DNA of 64,000 nucleotides. Origin: Xanthomonas floridensis. Lineage in GTDB: Bacteria > Pseudomonadota > Gammaproteobacteria > Xanthomonadales > Xanthomonadaceae. Location of the stretch: the NCBI RefSeq assembly GCF_001642575.1, contig NZ_LXNG01000034.1:1-64000 (forward strand), written 5' to 3'. The notes beneath the pieces were generated by a model. It worked only from the letters and a program-made list of their open reading frames with translations, was not told the DNA's origin and made no database searches. Position numbers and translations under genes: made by a program. Positions 61,278 through 64,000 of the stretch are shown here, piece after piece (position 1 is the stretch's first letter; every line of letters starts with the position of its first letter).

Positions 61278-61657
61278 GACAAGCTCCTGACGGATGGCTG
61301 GTACGAGCGGCTTGCTGCACCGGTGGTGGCCGGTGCCCTGGAGCGACCGACGCGCCGTACAACGATCCGGCGCGGATATCGGACGCCTCTAGTTCTAGCA
61401 CTTTCGCTGTGCATGGCAATGCCTGGAGCGAACCGATCGCCGCGCAATCCTGCGCACTCGCGCACAAAACGCTGAATTCAGGCGGTTTGGCCGCCGCAGC
61501 GCAATCCCGGGCGTCGCCTGGGCGGTCGATCTTGTTGCACTGCACACCGCGCGGCGCGGCGGGTGCGCCATTTCGACCGCTTCCGCCAGGCGCGGTACGC
61601 CTGGTCGGCGAGCACCTGCACGCCACATGACGACAGGCAAGCCGGTACTATCGCGGC
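61278..61657. other. Intergenic stretch between divergent genes
   Basis: A 380-bp stretch without a supportable gene; it should contain promoters of the minus-strand membrane gene and of the plus-strand DUF2236 gene. Confidence 0.45.
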
Positions 61658-62584
61658 ATGTCTTCGGTTCTACGCACGTTGTCCTCCCCCGCCGCCGAAC
61701 AGATCCGCCGCTGGGTGCTGGGCGCATTTCCGCGCGGCCAGAGCACCATCGAGTACGACCAGCCGCTGGGCGACCCCGGCCTCTTCGGGCCCGATAGCGT
61801 CACCTGGCGCGTGCATTCGGAATTTCCGGGCATGCTGTCCGGCGGGTTGTGCGCATTGATGCTGCAGCTGCTGCACCCGCGCGCGCTGGCCGGTGTCTAC
61901 GACCATTCCAACTTCCGCGCCGACCTGATCGGTCGGCTGCGGCGCACCACCAATTTCGTCGCCGGCACGACCTACGCGCCGCAGGCCGAGGCCGAACAGC
62001 TCATCGCGCGCGTGCGGCGTATCCACGCGCACATCCGCGGCCATACCGCCGACGGCGTGCCTTACGATGCCAACGACCCTGCGCTGCTGACCTGGGTGCA
62101 TGTCACCGAGGCCTATGGCTTCCTGCAGGGCTGCCGTCGCTACTGTCGCGACGTGCCGGCGGCCATTGCCGACCGCTACTACGACGAAGCACGGCGCGTG
62201 GCCGAAGCGCTGGGCGCTAGCGAGGTGCCTGCCAGCGAGGCCCAGGTGGAGGCCTACTTCGCCTCGGTGCGCGGCGAACTCCGCATGGACGCCCGTTCCC
62301 GCGAGGTACTCGACATCCTGACCGGCATCCAGTTGCCGGTGCCGGCGGCCGGCCTGTCACGCGGCGTGTTTCTCGGCGCCGGCGCGGCGCTGCTGCCCGA
62401 CTGGGCCGGCGACATGCTCGGCCGCACCACCATCCAGCGCGCACAGGCGCGTGCATCCGCCCGGCTGCTGCGCGGCCTGTCGCCGTTGTTCCGCACCGCG
62501 CTGCGCGATGGCCTGTCCGCGCGCGCATGCCGTCGCATGCAACTGCCGCCGGCCATGTTGCTGGAGTGGCCTGAGCGGTCGTGA
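61658..62584 (+). CDS. Oxygenase MpaB-family (DUF2236) protein
   Basis: A 308-residue helical protein with the DUF2236 signature: GPDSVTWRVHSEFPGMLSGG, QLLHPRALAGVYDHSNFRAD, then RRIHAHIRGHTADG and LTWVHVTEAYGFLQG. Histidines and an aspartate in these motifs probably bind heme or another metal, as in rubber oxygenase (Lcp)-like relatives. The substrate is unknown. The ATG at 61658 is well placed to the family N-terminus. Confidence 0.85.
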   Translation: MSSVLRTLSSPAAEQIRRWVLGAFPRGQSTIEYDQPLGDPGLFGPDSVTWRVHSEFPGMLSGGLCALMLQLLHPRALAGVYDHSNFRADLIGRLRRTTNFVAGTTYAPQAEAEQLIARVRRIHAHIRGHTADGVPYDANDPALLTWVHVTEAYGFLQGCRRYCRDVPAAIADRYYDEARRVAEALGASEVPASEAQVEAYFASVRGELRMDARSREVLDILTGIQLPVPAAGLSRGVFLGAGAALLPDWAGDMLGRTTIQRAQARASARLLRGLSPLFRTALRDGLSARACRRMQLPPAMLLEWPERS

Positions 62585-62616
62585 CGGTGGTGGATGGCGC
62601 CTGCGGCAACCGTCCA

Positions 62617-64000
62617 CTACCAGATCTTGACCCGCTGCTCCGGTGCCAGATACAGCTGTTGATCTTGCTTCACATCGAAGGCCGGGTACCAGGCGTCCAG
62701 GTTGCGCACCGTCTGTGCCCGGAAGCGTCCGGGTGCATGTACATCGGTGAGCACCGCATTACGCAACGCGGCGTCGCGGTATTTGCCGCGCCAGGCCTGC
62801 GCGAAGCCGAGGAAAAAGCGCTGATCCGGGCTGAAGCCGTCGATGGTCTGTGGCTGCTTGCCCTGCAAGGACAACTGATAGGCGTCGTAAGCCGTGGCCA
62901 GGCCGGCGACATCGGCGATGTTCTCGCCCAGGGTCAGCTTGCCATTGACCGATAGATCGTCGAACGGCTTGTAGGTGCCAAACTGCGCGGCAAGCGCATT
63001 GCCGGCGGCTTCGAACTTCTTCAGATCCTGTGGCGTCCACCAGTTATGGAGTTCGCCGTGCTCGTCGAACAGGGCGCCCATGTTGTCGAAGCTGTGGCTG
63101 ATCTCGTGGCCGATCACCGCACCGATGGCGCCGTAGTTCACGGCATCGTCGGCGGCCGGGTCGAAGAACGGCGGTTGCAGGATCGCGGCGGGGAAGATCA
63201 GCCGATTTTCCAGCGGTACGTTCAGCGCGTTGACTTCCTGCGGCAGCATGTACCACTCACGGTGATCGACGGCCTTGCCGAGCTTGGCAAGATTGCGGCG
63301 GTACTCGAACAGGCCGGCGCGTTCCACGTTGCCCAGCGCATCGTCGCGCCGCACATCCAGCGCACTGTAGTCGCGCCAGCTGTCAGGGTAGCCCACCGCC
63401 ACCGTCAATCCGGCGATCTTGGCCTTGGCGTGCTGCTTGGTTTGCGGTGTCATCCACTCCAGCGCATCGATGCGCTTGCCGAATGCGGCGATCAGGTTCT
63501 TGACCATCTCTTCGGCGCGCGCCTTGGTCTGCGCGCTGACGTATTTCTGCACGTAGCGCTTGCCTACCGCTTCGCCCAGTGCGGCGTTGGTGGCGTCGAT
63601 GCCGCGCTTCCAGCGCTGGCGCTGCTGCGGCGTGCCCTCCAGGGTGCTGCCGTAGAACGCGAAGCGCTCATCGGCAAACGCCTTTGACAGATACGGCGAG
63701 GCGCGATCGAGCGCGCGAAAACGCAGATAGTCCTTCCAGGTCTGCAGCGGTTCGGAGTGCACCAGCGCCGACAGCCCGCTGATCGCCTGTGGCTGCCATA
63801 CGATGAAATCCTGCTGTGCCTTGAGACCTGCGGCATCGAAGAACACGCCCCAGTCCAGGCCCGGTGCCTGTCGGGCAAAATCGGCCTGCTTCCAGGCGTT
63901 TGCACCGGCCTGGACGTTGTTGGTCTGCTCGGGGCTGGCATGCACGCGCGCCATCGCCGTTTCGAGCGCCAGGATGCGCTCGGCCCTGGCCTGTGCGTCG
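62617..64000 (-). CDS. M13-family zinc metallopeptidase (neprilysin/PepO-like), C-terminal part, runs off the window
   Basis: The frame is open from the stop at 62617 to the right edge. It carries the zinc motif in VIGHEISHSFDNMG (two histidines and the catalytic glutamate) and the third ligand region ENIADVAGLA, followed by the C-terminal domain ending in LAPEQRVKIW. It covers about 460 residues; M13 enzymes are near 700, so the N-terminal signal and first domain are outside the window. It probably degrades peptides in the periplasm. Confidence 0.9.
   Translation of the reverse strand, partial: DAQARAERILALETAMARVHASPEQTNNVQAGANAWKQADFARQAPGLDWGVFFDAAGLKAQQDFIVWQPQAISGLSALVHSEPLQTWKDYLRFRALDRASPYLSKAFADERFAFYGSTLEGTPQQRQRWKRGIDATNAALGEAVGKRYVQKYVSAQTKARAEEMVKNLIAAFGKRIDALEWMTPQTKQHAKAKIAGLTVAVGYPDSWRDYSALDVRRDDALGNVERAGLFEYRRNLAKLGKAVDHREWYMLPQEVNALNVPLENRLIFPAAILQPPFFDPAADDAVNYGAIGAVIGHEISHSFDNMGALFDEHGELHNWWTPQDLKKFEAAGNALAAQFGTYKPFDDLSVNGKLTLGENIADVAGLATAYDAYQLSLQGKQPQTIDGFSPDQRFFLGFAQAWRGKYRDAALRNAVLTDVHAPGRFRAQTVRNLDAWYPAFDVKQDQQLYLAPEQRVKIW

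Overview
This is 64 kb of a GC-rich gammaproteobacterial chromosome, most likely a Xanthomonas species or close relative. The pointers are an IS3-family element of the kind common in Xanthomonas, leaderless-looking divergent regulator/enzyme pairs, a cyanide-insensitive-type cytochrome bd oxidase, a porin/phosphate-binding-protein-like/chemoreceptor operon, and dense GC-rich coding with very few prophage-like genes. The assignment rests on protein resemblance alone; no rRNA or tRNA lies in the window.

Region by region. 1-960 is a mobile-element scar: the 5' end of an IS3-family element running off the left edge, and beside it a decayed second IS3 orfB. 985-3648 holds an NmrA-like reductase divergent from a GlxA-type AraC regulator and an isochorismatase-like hydrolase. 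3825-9411 is a copper-handling block: a DUF2946 protein, an SCO lipoprotein and a PCu(A)C copper chaperone on the plus strand, an HxlR regulator, then a TonB-dependent receptor with a second DUF2946 protein on the minus strand. 9805-10858 is a compact ParD-like/methionine aminopeptidase pair with a palindromic operator. 10896-19073 has a CLC chloride transporter, small hypotheticals, an azoreductase/YciI operon with a divergent LysR regulator, an alpha/beta hydrolase and a secreted NUC1-type nuclease. 19576-23497 is a porin/substrate-binding-like/chemoreceptor operon with a FliA-like promoter and a strong terminator. 23898-31073 carries RidA and a LysR regulator, an M14 peptidase and a three-gene ABC transporter.

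31453-36173 is the most interesting locus: a tightly packed four-gene operon (DUF3348, a MotA/ExbB-like protein with a very long DUF802 coiled-coil tail, a MotB/OmpA-like protein, DUF2894) that looks like an uncharacterised ion-driven inner-membrane motor. It is followed by an orphan PaoC-like molybdoenzyme subunit. 39269-46619 and 52140-53676 are rich in stress-type genes (MDR dehydrogenase, DUF4142, YghA-like SDR, manganese catalase, YciE-like ferritin fold, several tiny acidic proteins). 47005-49427 encodes cytochrome bd oxidase. 50519-52038 has a sigma-54 response regulator translationally coupled to a tiny H-box-like protein.

54309-55526 encodes an FAD oxidase whose motif order suggests a circularly permuted D-amino-acid oxidase fold. 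55772-58286 is a LytS/LytTR two-component system with a lipoprotein. The right end has an APC permease, a DUF2236 (MpaB-type) protein and an M13 peptidase cut by the window edge.
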